From an uncultured Bacteroidota bacterium (GTDB taxonomy: Bacteria > Bacteroidota > Bacteroidia > Flavobacteriales > Flavobacteriaceae), in NCBI GenBank assembly GCA_902514625.1, contig CABXRK010000010.1, forward strand, positions 1 through 49,253: a DNA stretch of 49,253 nt, written 5' to 3'. The notes beneath the pieces were generated by a model that was not told the origin of the DNA, made no database searches, and saw nothing but the letters and a program-made list of their open reading frames with translations. Positions 8,319-16,805 of this stretch are shown piece after piece. The position numbers and the translations under genes are program-made. How positions within the stretch are numbered: the first letter of the stretch is position 1; every line of letters begins with the position of its first letter.

Positions 8319-9347
8319 ATGAAATTGAGTAAAATACTTTCAAAAGCTTTATGGTTATTAATTCCTATTTCTTTTGTTTATGGCTTAATTATTTATGTCA
8401 GAAATATTCTATTTGATTTAAAAATTTTTAATCAAAAAAAATATAATGTTAAGATTATTGGTATAGGCAATTTATCCACTGGAGGAACTGGTAAATCAGT
8501 TTTGGTTGATTACTTGATTAATCTCTTGAAAAAATATAGTAAAATCTCTGTTTTAAGTAGAGGATATAATAGAAAATCAAAAGGAATTTATGAGGCTAAT
8601 AAGGATTCTAATTTTAATCAAATTGGAGATGAGCCAATGATGTTATATTCAAAACATAAAAATTTAAGAGTTGTTGTGGCTGAAAGTAGAATTAAAGGAA
8701 TGGATTATATGATTAAAACTTCAGATACAGAATCAATTTATTTATTGGATGATGCTTTTCAGCACAGATCAATTTTTACAGGATTATCAATTCTTTTAAC
8801 TACATATAGAAATCCTTTTTTTAAAGATTTTATTTTACCATATGGTAATTTACGTGAAAATAAACAAGGCTATAAAAGAGCCGATATTATATTAGTAACT
8901 AAATGCCCAATAAATATATCTTCAGACCAAAAATCATATTTCACTAGTAAAATAAAGCCTCAAATTCATCAAAAAATATTTTTTTCATCAATAAAGTATG
9001 GTGATTTTATAATCAATAAGAATAAAAAACTATCAATTAAGGAATTAGAAAAAGAAAAATTTCTTTTAGTTACTGGAATAGCCGATTCTTATCATCTCAG
9101 ATACCATTTAAAGTATTTAAAATTTGATTATTTAGATTTTTCTGATCATCATAATTATTCAAAAAATGACTTAAAAAAAATTTTAGATAACTCAGATGGC
9201 AAATTAATATTAACAACTGAAAAGGATTATGTTAAGCTTTCGGCTTTAATTAAATCTAAATTTCTTTTCTATTTACCAATCAATATAATTTTTGAAAAAA
9301 AAGAAAAGAAAAATTTCGAAAAAACAATTATTGATTATGTTAATTGA
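8319..9347 (+). CDS. lpxK: tetraacyldisaccharide 4'-kinase
   Basis: LpxK phosphorylates the 4' position of the lipid A disaccharide at the inner membrane. The 342-residue protein has an N-terminal membrane anchor (about 8-30). The unusual P-loop GNLSTGGTGKS is at 50-60 and the DDAFQHRS motif typical of LpxK follows in the first half. I take the ATG at 8319, not the in-frame ATG at 8235. The shorter form begins with MKLSKILSKALWLLIP, the expected N-terminus, while the longer one would run 33 bases into the divergent Nif3 gene. The 3' end overlaps convergent lipA by eight bases. With waaA (23142) it shows a Gram-negative LPS pathway. Confidence 0.92.
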   Translation: MKLSKILSKALWLLIPISFVYGLIIYVRNILFDLKIFNQKKYNVKIIGIGNLSTGGTGKSVLVDYLINLLKKYSKISVLSRGYNRKSKGIYEANKDSNFNQIGDEPMMLYSKHKNLRVVVAESRIKGMDYMIKTSDTESIYLLDDAFQHRSIFTGLSILLTTYRNPFFKDFILPYGNLRENKQGYKRADIILVTKCPINISSDQKSYFTSKIKPQIHQKIFFSSIKYGDFIINKNKKLSIKELEKEKFLLVTGIADSYHLRYHLKYLKFDYLDFSDHHNYSKNDLKKILDNSDGKLILTTEKDYVKLSALIKSKFLFYLPINIIFEKKEKKNFEKTIIDYVN

Positions 9348-10224
9348 TGTGTTTTTGTGCTTTATATGAAGAACGAACTAAAGGACCGCTTTCTACATGC
9401 TTAAAACCAAGATCTTTTGCAATAAGTTCAAATTTATTGAACTGTTTGGGAGTAATAAATGATTTTACAGGTAAATGTTTTTGAGTTGGTTGTAAATATT
9501 GACCAATTGTTACAATGTCTACTTCTGCACTTTTTAGATCATGTAAAGTTTCAAGGATTTCATTTTCTTTTTCTCCAAGTCCAAGCATAATTCCAGATTT
9601 CGTTCTTCTTGTTCCTTGTTCTTTTAAATATTTAAGAACGTTTAGACTTTGGTCATATTTAGCTTGAATTCGAACTTCTCTAGTAAGTCTTCTAACTGTT
9701 TCCAGATTATGGGATACTACTTCAGGAAATACATTTATAATTCTGTCTAGATTATTATTATTTCCCTGAAAGTCAGGTATTAAAGTCTCTAATGTAGTTA
9801 AAGGATTTATTCTTCTAATAGCTTTAACAGTCTCAGCCCAAATTATAGAGCCCATATCTTTTAAATCATCTCTATCTACTGATGTAATAACAGCATGTTT
9901 AATTTTCATAATTTTGATAGAATTAGCAACTTTTTCAGGTTCTGACCAATCTACTTTTCCAGGTCTACCTGTTTTAACTCCACAAAAGCCACAAGATCTA
10001 GTACAGATGTTGCCAAGTATCATGAAAGTAGCAGTTCCTTCTCCCCAACATTCACCCATATTAGGACAACTACCTGAGGTACATATCGTATTAAGTTTAT
10101 ATTTTTCAACTAAACCTCTTAAATCACGATATTTTTTTCCTGTAGGGAGTTTAACCCTAATCCATTTTGGTTTAGGAGTATGAACTTTTATATTACTTTT
10201 TACTGGCTCAATTTTAATTGACAT
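9340..10224 (-). CDS. lipA: lipoyl synthase
   Basis: A radical SAM enzyme that inserts two sulfurs into protein-bound octanoyl groups to make lipoate, needed by pyruvate dehydrogenase (pdhB is at 28741). The 294-residue length is normal. The auxiliary 4Fe-4S cluster is bound by Cys48, Cys53 and Cys59 in CTSGSCPNMGEC, and the radical SAM cluster by Cys74, Cys78 and Cys81 in CTRSCGFC. The C-terminal RSSY (from Arg284), whose serine is the fourth ligand of the auxiliary cluster, is present. All essential residues are intact. The gene is convergent with lpxK. Confidence 0.96.
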   Translation of the reverse strand: MSIKIEPVKSNIKVHTPKPKWIRVKLPTGKKYRDLRGLVEKYKLNTICTSGSCPNMGECWGEGTATFMILGNICTRSCGFCGVKTGRPGKVDWSEPEKVANSIKIMKIKHAVITSVDRDDLKDMGSIIWAETVKAIRRINPLTTLETLIPDFQGNNNNLDRIINVFPEVVSHNLETVRRLTREVRIQAKYDQSLNVLKYLKEQGTRRTKSGIMLGLGEKENEILETLHDLKSAEVDIVTIGQYLQPTQKHLPVKSFITPKQFNKFELIAKDLGFKHVESGPLVRSSYKAQKHIN

Positions 10225-10297
10225 TGGAAAAAATATTTACCCAAATATACAAACTTAGATCTTTAATAGATATATTATTTTGTCCTTTTAAAGTGAT

Positions 10298-11518
10298 TTA
10301 TATAATGGTAATTAAATATCCAATAGTAAAACTTAATAAGAATATAATTCCAAATACACTTAGAATTCTAAGGTTTTTATTTGGTTTAAATTTTTCAGGC
10401 ATTTGGCCACTAATTACTAGAGAATAATTTAAAATCGCGTAAAATGGAGCTGTGATAAATGATAAAACAGTTGCTATTTCAACTAATTTCCCCATTTCTG
10501 ATAGTAGAAAAATAAAAATTGATGAGGTTCCACATGATAAGACTATAATCCAGAATAAGTAATTTAAAAATTTTAAATTTGGGAAAAGTAGCTGAGAAGT
10601 TTTTTGCATGGCTCTTGGAGACGCGTCTAATGTTGTTAGACTAGTACTGAACATAGTCGTTAATGCAGCAATAGCAATAAAAATATATACTTCTTCACCT
10701 AAGTTTGTTGTATAGAGTTTTACTAATTGATCTGCAAAAATCACACCTTGATTTGAAAATTCCAAATTAGTGCCAAACATAACTAGACTTCCTAATCCCA
10801 TAAAACAAATTGCTAAAAACACAGTTATTATATACCCAATTTTAAAATCAAAAAGACCTTCCTTAAAATTAAAAGAATTTTTTAAGTTTTTATTTTTTTC
10901 AATAGCCCATAGAGAATGCCAAATTGAAATATCTAAAGGTGCAGGCATCCAACCCATAAATGCGATTAAAAAAATAAGTTGATTTTTTTTTGGTAAAATT
11001 TGATCAAAACTTAATTCAGAATCATTGTTTAAAAATGCGATTAGAAGAGCAATAAAAGTGCTTAATGTTAATATTAGTATTATCCATTTTATAGCCTTGT
11101 CCAACAATTTGTATTTTCCAATTAAAAGGATTGCAAAACAAATAAAAGTAATTATTAGACTCCAAAAAACAAGATTTGGTGTTATGCCGAAAACTTTTGA
11201 AGCAAGACTAGCCGTGACAATTGTGACTGCCGTCTGAATAGTAAACATAGTCGCGATATTTAAAATAAAATAAATCCATAGATATATTTTACCCATTTTA
11301 AAGTACCCCTCTAGTAAACTTTTTTTTGTGGCTAGTGCAAATCTGGGTCCAAATTGAAAGAAAGGAAATTTAAAAAGATTAACTATTAATAGTGCCCATA
11401 ATAATCCCCATCCAAAGTCTGCTCCAGCTCTAGTAGATTGAACAAGATGAGAAACTCCAATTGCTGCTCCGGCAAATAATAACCCGGGACCTAATTTTTT
11501 GAAAATATCAGTTTTCAT
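10298..11518 (-). CDS. Nramp-family transporter lacking canonical metal-binding motifs
   Basis: A 406-residue protein with about eleven membrane spans and the Nramp/SLC11 start GPGLLFAGAAIGVSHLVQ. Classical Nramps bind divalent metal through DPGN in span 1 and MPH in span 6. Here the span 1 position reads GAAIGVS and the span 6 region reads MGWMPAPLDIS, so those ligands are absent. This looks like a divergent Bacteroidota subgroup, and the substrate should not be assumed to be Mn2+ or Fe2+. I choose the ATG at 11518, which overlaps the sigma factor stop (ATGAAAACTGA); the longer frame would start with TTG at 11536. Coupling to the sigma factor gene is likely. Confidence 0.75.
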   Translation of the reverse strand: MKTDIFKKLGPGLLFAGAAIGVSHLVQSTRAGADFGWGLLWALLIVNLFKFPFFQFGPRFALATKKSLLEGYFKMGKIYLWIYFILNIATMFTIQTAVTIVTASLASKVFGITPNLVFWSLIITFICFAILLIGKYKLLDKAIKWIILILTLSTFIALLIAFLNNDSELSFDQILPKKNQLIFLIAFMGWMPAPLDISIWHSLWAIEKNKNLKNSFNFKEGLFDFKIGYIITVFLAICFMGLGSLVMFGTNLEFSNQGVIFADQLVKLYTTNLGEEVYIFIAIAALTTMFSTSLTTLDASPRAMQKTSQLLFPNLKFLNYLFWIIVLSCGTSSIFIFLLSEMGKLVEIATVLSFITAPFYAILNYSLVISGQMPEKFKPNKNLRILSVFGIIFLLSFTIGYLITII

Positions 11519-12068
11519 GTAATATTTTATTTCCAAGTATTTTTCTTGCTCTAAGAATTTTCACTTTAATAGTATTAATAGGTTGTTTCATTTTATGACT
11601 AATTTCCTTATATGATAGTTCTTCAAAATATCTTAAAATGAGTATTCTCTTATAGTCTTTTTTTAAAGTTTTTATTTTAGAAATTAATTGAGAAATATTT
11701 TGATTAGTTATTAATTTTTCTTCAGGAGAAAGGTCTGAATCTATTATTTCAATTGTGGAGTTAATATTATTATTTGAAAGTTCTATGGTTTTATTTTTTT
11801 TCTTTTTTCTTAAGTCATCAATTTGAATATTTTTTGAAATAGTAAAAAGCCAGGTTTTAAATTCATATTCTGAATTATATGTTTTAATTTTATCAAATGC
11901 TTTAGCAAACGTCCTTATTGTTATGTCTTCAGCTTTTTCTTCGTTTTTTGTTTTTTTAAGTTGAAAATTAAATAGAGGATTCCAATAATTATCAAACAAA
12001 ACACTAAAAGCTTTTTGATTATCAGTTTGGGCTAGTTCAATAATCTTAAGTATTGATCTATTTTTCAT
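11508..12068 (-). CDS. ECF-type RNA polymerase sigma factor
   Basis: A 186-residue sigma-70 family protein with region 2 (about 20-90, including AEDITIRTFAKAF and FKTWLFTISKN) and region 4 (about 125-180, with YKRILILRYFEELSYKEISHKMKQPINTIK as the helix-turn-helix). Region 3 is missing, as in extracytoplasmic-function sigma factors. No anti-sigma factor gene is adjacent. Instead the stop overlaps the start of the Nramp-like transporter, and a small Cys-rich membrane protein lies 27 bases upstream. Its regulon and signal are unknown. Confidence 0.88.
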   Translation of the reverse strand: MKNRSILKIIELAQTDNQKAFSVLFDNYWNPLFNFQLKKTKNEEKAEDITIRTFAKAFDKIKTYNSEYEFKTWLFTISKNIQIDDLRKKKKNKTIELSNNNINSTIEIIDSDLSPEEKLITNQNISQLISKIKTLKKDYKRILILRYFEELSYKEISHKMKQPINTIKVKILRARKILGNKILHEN

Positions 12069-12095
12069 TAAAAAAATGATTTTTTTATTGATTAA

Positions 12096-12287
12096 TTATT
12101 CTCTAGTACATTCAGATCCATTGGGGATTTTACCACAGATACTACAAGCTTTATTTTCACTATTTAAAAAAGGGCTTTGACTTGCACAAGTTCCAGTGAA
12201 TTCACCATTTTTTTTAAAAATAATTTTAATAGCTAAACCAGTAAAAGCAATTGATATAAGAAAAAATGTAATAATAAATAATTCCAT
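12096..12287 (-). CDS. small Cys-rich membrane protein, NqrM-like
   Basis: A 63-residue protein with one N-terminal membrane span (about 3-24), a basic KKN turn, then a short domain with four cysteines (TCAS, ACSIC and ECTRE). This layout resembles NqrM (DUF539), a small Cys-rich membrane protein needed to mature Na+-NQR, probably by delivering iron. Na+-NQR itself is encoded at 44396 onward. The resemblance is in layout and spacing, not a firm match, and many flavobacteria carry such a gene simply annotated as a membrane or secreted protein. It lies upstream of the sigma factor on the same strand. Confidence 0.55.
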   Translation of the reverse strand: MELFIITFFLISIAFTGLAIKIIFKKNGEFTGTCASQSPFLNSENKACSICGKIPNGSECTRE

Positions 12288-12294
12288 AATTATA

Positions 12295-12324
12295 CAAATT
12301 TAAGGTTTTATTCATTCAAATCAA
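12295..12324 (-). promoter_or_regulatory. consensus promoter with almost no leader
   Basis: On the complement, TTG (12322-12324) is followed after 19 bases by TAAATTTG (12295-12302), a full match to the Bacteroidota consensus. Transcription would begin only a few bases before the ATG at 12287, so the message for the small Cys-rich protein may be nearly leaderless. Confidence 0.5.
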
Positions 12325-12355
12325 CATTGCCAAAAAATGAATTGAAATATTATTA

Positions 12356-12844
12356 TTAGAAATATTCATTCCATATAATTTTAACAAATAATACCAAATA
12401 AATTAAACTTATCGATAATTTAAGAAAAACCCCTGTAATAAATCCAATTAATGAACCTATTCCGCTTTTTATTGATAATCTAATATTAGTTCCATTTATT
12501 AATTCTCCTAAAAGAGCACCTAAAAAAGAACCAATTAATAAACCTAATGGACCTAAAAGTAAAAAACCAGAAATAGTACCTAATGCTGCGCCTAAAATTC
12601 CTTTTTTTGATCCACCAATTTTTTTAACCCCTAAGATTGGAATTATATAATCAATTAATAAAATAATAAAAGCAATTAAAAAAGTTATTATTAAAAAAGT
12701 GTTAGAAATTGATCCAATATTAGAGATCTTTAATACAATAAATCCAAGCCATGAGGTAATAGGACCTGGAATTATCGGAATAAAACTGCCTAAAATTCCT
12801 AAAAATAAAAAAATTAAGCCTAAAATAATTATTAAAAAATTCAA
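12356..12844 (-). CDS. DUF456 membrane protein
   Basis: A 162-residue, strongly hydrophobic protein with about four spans and glycine-rich packing. The opening LGLIFLFLGILGSFIPIIPGP and the central GAALGTISGFLLLGPLGLLIG are hallmarks of DUF456, a conserved family of unknown function. The glycine-zipper-like repeats suggest tight helix packing or oligomerisation. It is divergent from the lipoprotein-ruvC group. Confidence 0.8.
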   Translation of the reverse strand: MNFLIIILGLIFLFLGILGSFIPIIPGPITSWLGFIVLKISNIGSISNTFLIITFLIAFIILLIDYIIPILGVKKIGGSKKGILGAALGTISGFLLLGPLGLLIGSFLGALLGELINGTNIRLSIKSGIGSLIGFITGVFLKLSISLIYLVLFVKIIWNEYF

Positions 12845-12941
12845 TTTTTTTTTAGATTATTTAATAAATAATTATGAATATAAAATTGTTTAGTTAAAAA
12901 AATAGTAATTTTAAATGATTTTATTCTAAAAATCATATTTT

Positions 12942-13424
12942 ATGAAATATGTATTAAATATTTTTTCTCTGATATTTATATTTTATTTTATAAATGCGTG
13001 TTCTTTTTTTAAGACTGAAACAATTTCACCTCAGCAGATAATAAATAAATCTAAATGGTCAAAATCAGACCAATTTCCTTCTTTTCCAGAATGTGAGGAT
13101 TTAGAATTAAATGAACAAAAGGAATGTTTTGAAAGTAATATTAATTTTTTGGTAATGGATTATATTAATTCCAAAAACCTTAAAGCTATTGATTCGATTA
13201 ATGAAAAATTAACTTTGGTTATTAAAATTGATAAAGAAGGTGTTTTTAGTATTTCGGAAATTATTGATAAGGGTAATATAATTAGAATTATACCAGACTT
13301 AAATTCAACTTTAGAAGAGGCTATAAGCATTCTTCCTAATGCTCTTCCAGCAGTTAAAACTAACGTAGGAATTTATGTTTCAACTAAAATGGAATTACCA
13401 ATACAAATCAAGGCTTTTCCATAG
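12942..13424 (+). CDS. lipoprotein with TonB C-terminal-like domain
   Basis: A 160-residue protein with a lipoprotein signal (FYFINACSFF, lipidated Cys20). The second half has KLTLVIKIDKEGVFSISEI and ends in an IYVSTKMELPIQIKAF strand. This is the pattern of the TonB C-terminal-like domains seen on many Bacteroidota lipoproteins, where the strand order is VxFxIxxxGxV. Without a proline-rich linker or ExbB/ExbD neighbours it is unlikely to be a working energy transducer. The stop lies three bases before ruvC, so the two are probably co-transcribed. Confidence 0.65.
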   Translation: MKYVLNIFSLIFIFYFINACSFFKTETISPQQIINKSKWSKSDQFPSFPECEDLELNEQKECFESNINFLVMDYINSKNLKAIDSINEKLTLVIKIDKEGVFSISEIIDKGNIIRIIPDLNSTLEEAISILPNALPAVKTNVGIYVSTKMELPIQIKAFP

Positions 13425-13427
13425 AAA

Positions 13428-13979
13428 ATGGCAGGAAAAATAATACTTGGAATAGATCCTGGGACTTCAGTAATGGGTTATGGACTTATAAAGGTTGTAG
13501 AAAATCAAATGGAATTTATACTCTTAAATGAATTGCAACTTAAAAAATACTCTGATCATTATGTTAAACTTAAATATATTTTCACAAGAACAATAGAATT
13601 GATAGAATCTTATCATCCTGATGAAATTGCTATAGAAGCACCTTTTTTTGGAAAAAATGTTCAATCAATGTTAAAGCTAGGAAGAGCTCAAGGAGTTGCA
13701 ATGGCTGCTGGTTTATCCAGAGATATCCCAATTGTAGAATATTCTCCAAAAAAAATTAAAATGTCAATTACTGGTAATGGAAATGCCACTAAAGAGCAAG
13801 TTGCCAAAATGCTTCAAAGTCAATTTGGATTTAAAGAGCTTCCAAAAAATCTTGATTCGACAGATGGATTGGCTGCAGCAGTTTGTCATTTTTATAATAA
13901 ATCTAGTTATACTGCTTCAAAAAAATATAACAGTTGGAAAGGATTTGTAAATAATAATAAAAAAAAGATAATAAAGTGA
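13428..13979 (+). CDS. ruvC: Holliday junction resolvase RuvC
   Basis: RuvC nicks Holliday junctions symmetrically during recombinational repair, working with RuvAB. The 183-residue protein has the RNase H-like fold and its four acidic metal ligands: Asp10 in GIDPGTSVMGYG, Glu70 in IAIEAPFFGKN, and Asp143 and Asp146 in LDSTDGLAAA. The FFGKNVQSMLKLGRAQG segment is the usual dimer and DNA-contact helix. The short basic tail is lineage-typical. It follows a lipoprotein gene by three bases and precedes hemW by eleven. Confidence 0.96.
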   Translation: MAGKIILGIDPGTSVMGYGLIKVVENQMEFILLNELQLKKYSDHYVKLKYIFTRTIELIESYHPDEIAIEAPFFGKNVQSMLKLGRAQGVAMAAGLSRDIPIVEYSPKKIKMSITGNGNATKEQVAKMLQSQFGFKELPKNLDSTDGLAAAVCHFYNKSSYTASKKYNSWKGFVNNNKKKIIK

Positions 13980-13990
13980 GTATATAATAA

Positions 13991-15124
13991 ATGGCTTCTA
14001 TATATTTTCATATTCCTTTTTGTAAAAAAGCATGTCATTATTGTAATTTTCATTTTTCAACTAACTTGAAAAATAAAGATTTTCTTATTGATTCAATAAT
14101 TAAGGAACTTAAATTAAGAAAAAATGAACTAAACAATCAACTAGTTGATAGTGTATATTTTGGAGGAGGTAGTCCCTCAATACTAGAAATCAATGACATT
14201 AGAAAATTAATTGAAAATGTTTTTTTAAATTTTCATTTAAATGAAAAATCAGAAATAACATTAGAGGTTAATCCCGATGATATAAAGGGAGATGAGTATT
14301 TAGATCTTTATAAAAATATTGGGATAAACAGAATAAGTATAGGTGTCCAATCATTTTCAAATGAGGACCTTAAGCTAATCAATAGATCTCATAATTCATC
14401 TCAAGCATTAAATGTAATTGAAAAGGTTAAAAATAAATTTGAAAATTTCTCATTAGATTTAATTTACGGTATTCCAAATACTGATCTTAAAGGGTGGTTT
14501 AAAAATATTGATATTGCACTTTCTTTTTTGCCAAAACATATTTCTGCCTATTCCCTTACTATTGAACCTGGGACAGTGTTATATAATTGGATTAAAAAAA
14601 ATAAAGTGATTCCATTGGATGAAAATATAGTCCTAGATCAGTTTAATTACTTAATAGGTAGTTTAGAGAAAAAAGGATATAATCATTATGAAATTTCTAG
14701 TTTTGCTAAACCCGGTTATTATTCTAAACATAACACTTCATATTGGAAAGGAATTAATTATTTAGGATTAGGTCCTTCTGCTCATAGTTTTGATGGAGAA
14801 ATCAGGAGTTGGAATGTTTCAAATAATAATCAGTATATAAAAAGTATTGAAAAAAATACTTTGCCTATTCAAAGAGAAAATTTAACTAAAGTTGATAAAT
14901 ATAATGAATATATAATGACTGGATTAAGAACTATTTGGGGAGTTTCAATTCAAAAAATTAAAAAAGATTTTGGCGACAATTTTTTTTCACTTTTAGAACA
15001 AAATGTTGAAAAACATATTAGTAGAAAAAATTTATTTTGGGAAAAAGGAGTTTTAAAAACTTCAAAAAAAGGAAGATTTTTAATTGATGGTATTATTTCA
15101 GACTTATTTTTAATTAATAAGTAA
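13991..15124 (+). CDS. hemW: radical SAM heme chaperone HemW
   Basis: A 377-residue HemW/HemN-type radical SAM protein. The cluster motif CKKACHYC (Cys11, Cys15, Cys18) is right after the first strand (IYFHIPF), and VYFGGGSPSILE and GINRISIGVQSF follow as SAM-contact strands. Proteins of this length starting this way are HemW, which binds heme and passes it to respiratory enzymes, rather than coproporphyrinogen dehydrogenase HemN, which is longer at its N-terminus. It is co-directional with ruvC and convergent with the M20 peptidase gene. Confidence 0.9.
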   Translation: MASIYFHIPFCKKACHYCNFHFSTNLKNKDFLIDSIIKELKLRKNELNNQLVDSVYFGGGSPSILEINDIRKLIENVFLNFHLNEKSEITLEVNPDDIKGDEYLDLYKNIGINRISIGVQSFSNEDLKLINRSHNSSQALNVIEKVKNKFENFSLDLIYGIPNTDLKGWFKNIDIALSFLPKHISAYSLTIEPGTVLYNWIKKNKVIPLDENIVLDQFNYLIGSLEKKGYNHYEISSFAKPGYYSKHNTSYWKGINYLGLGPSAHSFDGEIRSWNVSNNNQYIKSIEKNTLPIQRENLTKVDKYNEYIMTGLRTIWGVSIQKIKKDFGDNFFSLLEQNVEKHISRKNLFWEKGVLKTSKKGRFLIDGIISDLFLINK

Positions 15125-15126
15125 AT

Positions 15127-16524
15127 TTAATTTTTATTCTTTTCTGAATAGTATTTATAAAATAATATAATTGTTTCTATTCCTTTGAAGAAATTAAATA
15201 GACCAAAATGTTCATTTGGGGAATGAATTGCATCGCTATTTAATCCAAATCCCATAAGAATTACCCTGCTATTAAGAATTTCTTCAAAAACAGGTACAAT
15301 AGGGATACTCCCTCCATCTTTTTGATCTATTGGTTCAACTCCAAAAGATTTTGTATAAGCATTTTTGGCAGCTGTATAACCTACACTTCCTAATGGACTT
15401 GTAAATGGAGCAGCTCCATGATGGGTTTTAACTGTAACTTTAACTCCTTTTGGCGCAAGATTTTTAAAATGATCTTCAAATCCTTTACTAATTTTTTTCC
15501 AGTTTTGATTTGGAACTAGTCTCATAGAAATTTTTGCATGAGCTTTACTTGGTATTATAGTTTTAGCACCTTCACCTGTGTATCCACCCCAAATCCCATT
15601 AACATCTAAAGTAGGTCTTATCGAACTTCTTTCAAGAGTAGAATATCCAATTTCACCAGATACTTCATTTATATTAAGTTCACTTTTATAATTATTAAGG
15701 TTAAAAGGAATTAAAGAAATTTTTTCTCTATCTTTTTTTCTAATTGGAATAACTTCTTCGTAAAATCTAGGAATAGTTATCTTATTATCACTATCATGAA
15801 GTTTGGAAATCATTTTAGTTAAAACATGTATTGGATTTAATACTGCTCCACCATATAATCCACTGTGTAAATCTCTTTTGGCTCCTTCTACTAATACTTC
15901 CATATAGCTTAACCCTCTTAATCCAGTAGTTATTGAAGGCTGTACATTACTTATAATACTAGTGTCAGAAATTAAAATGATGTCATTTTTTAAAAGGTTT
16001 TTATTTTTTTTCACAAAAAGCTCTAAATTATCACTTCCAACTTCTTCCTCACCTTCAATCATGAATTTGACATTACAATTTAATAATCCATTTAAATTCA
16101 TTAACTCTAATGCTTTAAAATGCATAAAGACTTGACCTTTGTCGTCACAAGAACCTCTCCCAAAAATCGCACCTTCAGGATGTAATTTTGTTTTTTTAAT
16201 TATTGGATCGAAAGGATTGGAATCCCATAATTCAATTGGATCTGGGGGTTGAACATCATAATGGCCATAGACTAAAACTGTTTTTAGCTTAGGGTCAATA
16301 ATTTGTTCGCCAAAAACTATCGGATGTCCTTTAGTTTTAAAAATTTTGGTTTTGTTACAACCCACTTTTTTTAAAGCTTTTTCAACCCATAATGCAGTTT
16401 TATGAACTTCTTTTGTGTATTTTGAATCTGCACTTATAGATGGGATCTTTATAAATTCAAAAAGCTCATTAATAAATTTATCTTTTAATTTATCAGAAAA
16501 ATTATACATAATTGAATTATTCAT
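15127..16524 (-). CDS. M20 family dipeptidase/peptidase
   Basis: A 465-residue M20 metallopeptidase of the dipeptidase (CNDP-like) branch. Zinc-site motifs are VYGHYDVQPPDPIELW, GRGSCDDKGQ with the bridging Asp, and the general-base segment IEGEEEVGS. A dimerisation insert lies between about 200 and 330, and a late His in DAIHSPNE completes the site. There is no signal peptide, so it is predicted cytosolic, where it would cleave dipeptides or small peptides. It is intact and ends two bases from hemW on the opposite strand. Confidence 0.9.
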   Translation of the reverse strand: MNNSIMYNFSDKLKDKFINELFEFIKIPSISADSKYTKEVHKTALWVEKALKKVGCNKTKIFKTKGHPIVFGEQIIDPKLKTVLVYGHYDVQPPDPIELWDSNPFDPIIKKTKLHPEGAIFGRGSCDDKGQVFMHFKALELMNLNGLLNCNVKFMIEGEEEVGSDNLELFVKKNKNLLKNDIILISDTSIISNVQPSITTGLRGLSYMEVLVEGAKRDLHSGLYGGAVLNPIHVLTKMISKLHDSDNKITIPRFYEEVIPIRKKDREKISLIPFNLNNYKSELNINEVSGEIGYSTLERSSIRPTLDVNGIWGGYTGEGAKTIIPSKAHAKISMRLVPNQNWKKISKGFEDHFKNLAPKGVKVTVKTHHGAAPFTSPLGSVGYTAAKNAYTKSFGVEPIDQKDGGSIPIVPVFEEILNSRVILMGFGLNSDAIHSPNEHFGLFNFFKGIETIILFYKYYSEKNKN

Positions 16525-16587
16525 AATTTAATTTGCAAAGATTACTCCTTTTAATTAATTATAAAATTTTTTTTATAAAAACTTGAT

Positions 16588-16595
16588 TATATTTG
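16588..16595 (+). promoter_or_regulatory. -7 box (TATATTTG) for tRNA-Leu
   Basis: TATATTTG matches TAnnTTTG and lies 15 bases before the mature 5' end of tRNA-Leu, a suitable place for a tRNA promoter. A TTG partner is not evident. Confidence 0.5.
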
Positions 16596-16610
16596 TTTCC
16601 TTTTAATTAG

Positions 16611-16692
16611 GCGGGTGTGGTGAAATTGGTAGACACGCTAGACTTAGGATCTAGTGCTTCACGGCTTGGGGGTTCGAGTCCCTTCACCCGCA
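16611..16692 (+). tRNA. tRNA-Leu (anticodon UAG)
   Basis: The 82-nt sequence folds as a class II tRNA. Acceptor arms GCGGGTG (16611-16617) and CACCCGC (16685-16691) pair fully, with discriminator A at 16692. The anticodon stem CTAGA/TCTAG encloses loop CTTAGGA with anticodon TAG at 16645-16647. A short variable arm follows, and the T arm has loop TTCGAGT with two G-T pairs in its stem. UAG can read the CUN leucine codons. CCA is not encoded and must be added after transcription. Confidence 0.97.
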
Positions 16693-16805
16693 CTTTTTTA
16701 ATTAAAATAGGTTTTATAATCTTGACTTTAATTAAAAATATGTTTTTATTGAATAAAAGTATTTTAATTGGAGAAACTTAAAAACTACTACTGCTAATTA
16801 TTTCA

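Noticed and set aside
9914-10183. 89-codon open frame on the plus strand inside lipA
   Set aside because: It lies opposite the cluster-binding part of lipoyl synthase, has no domain-like pattern and no promoter or start context.
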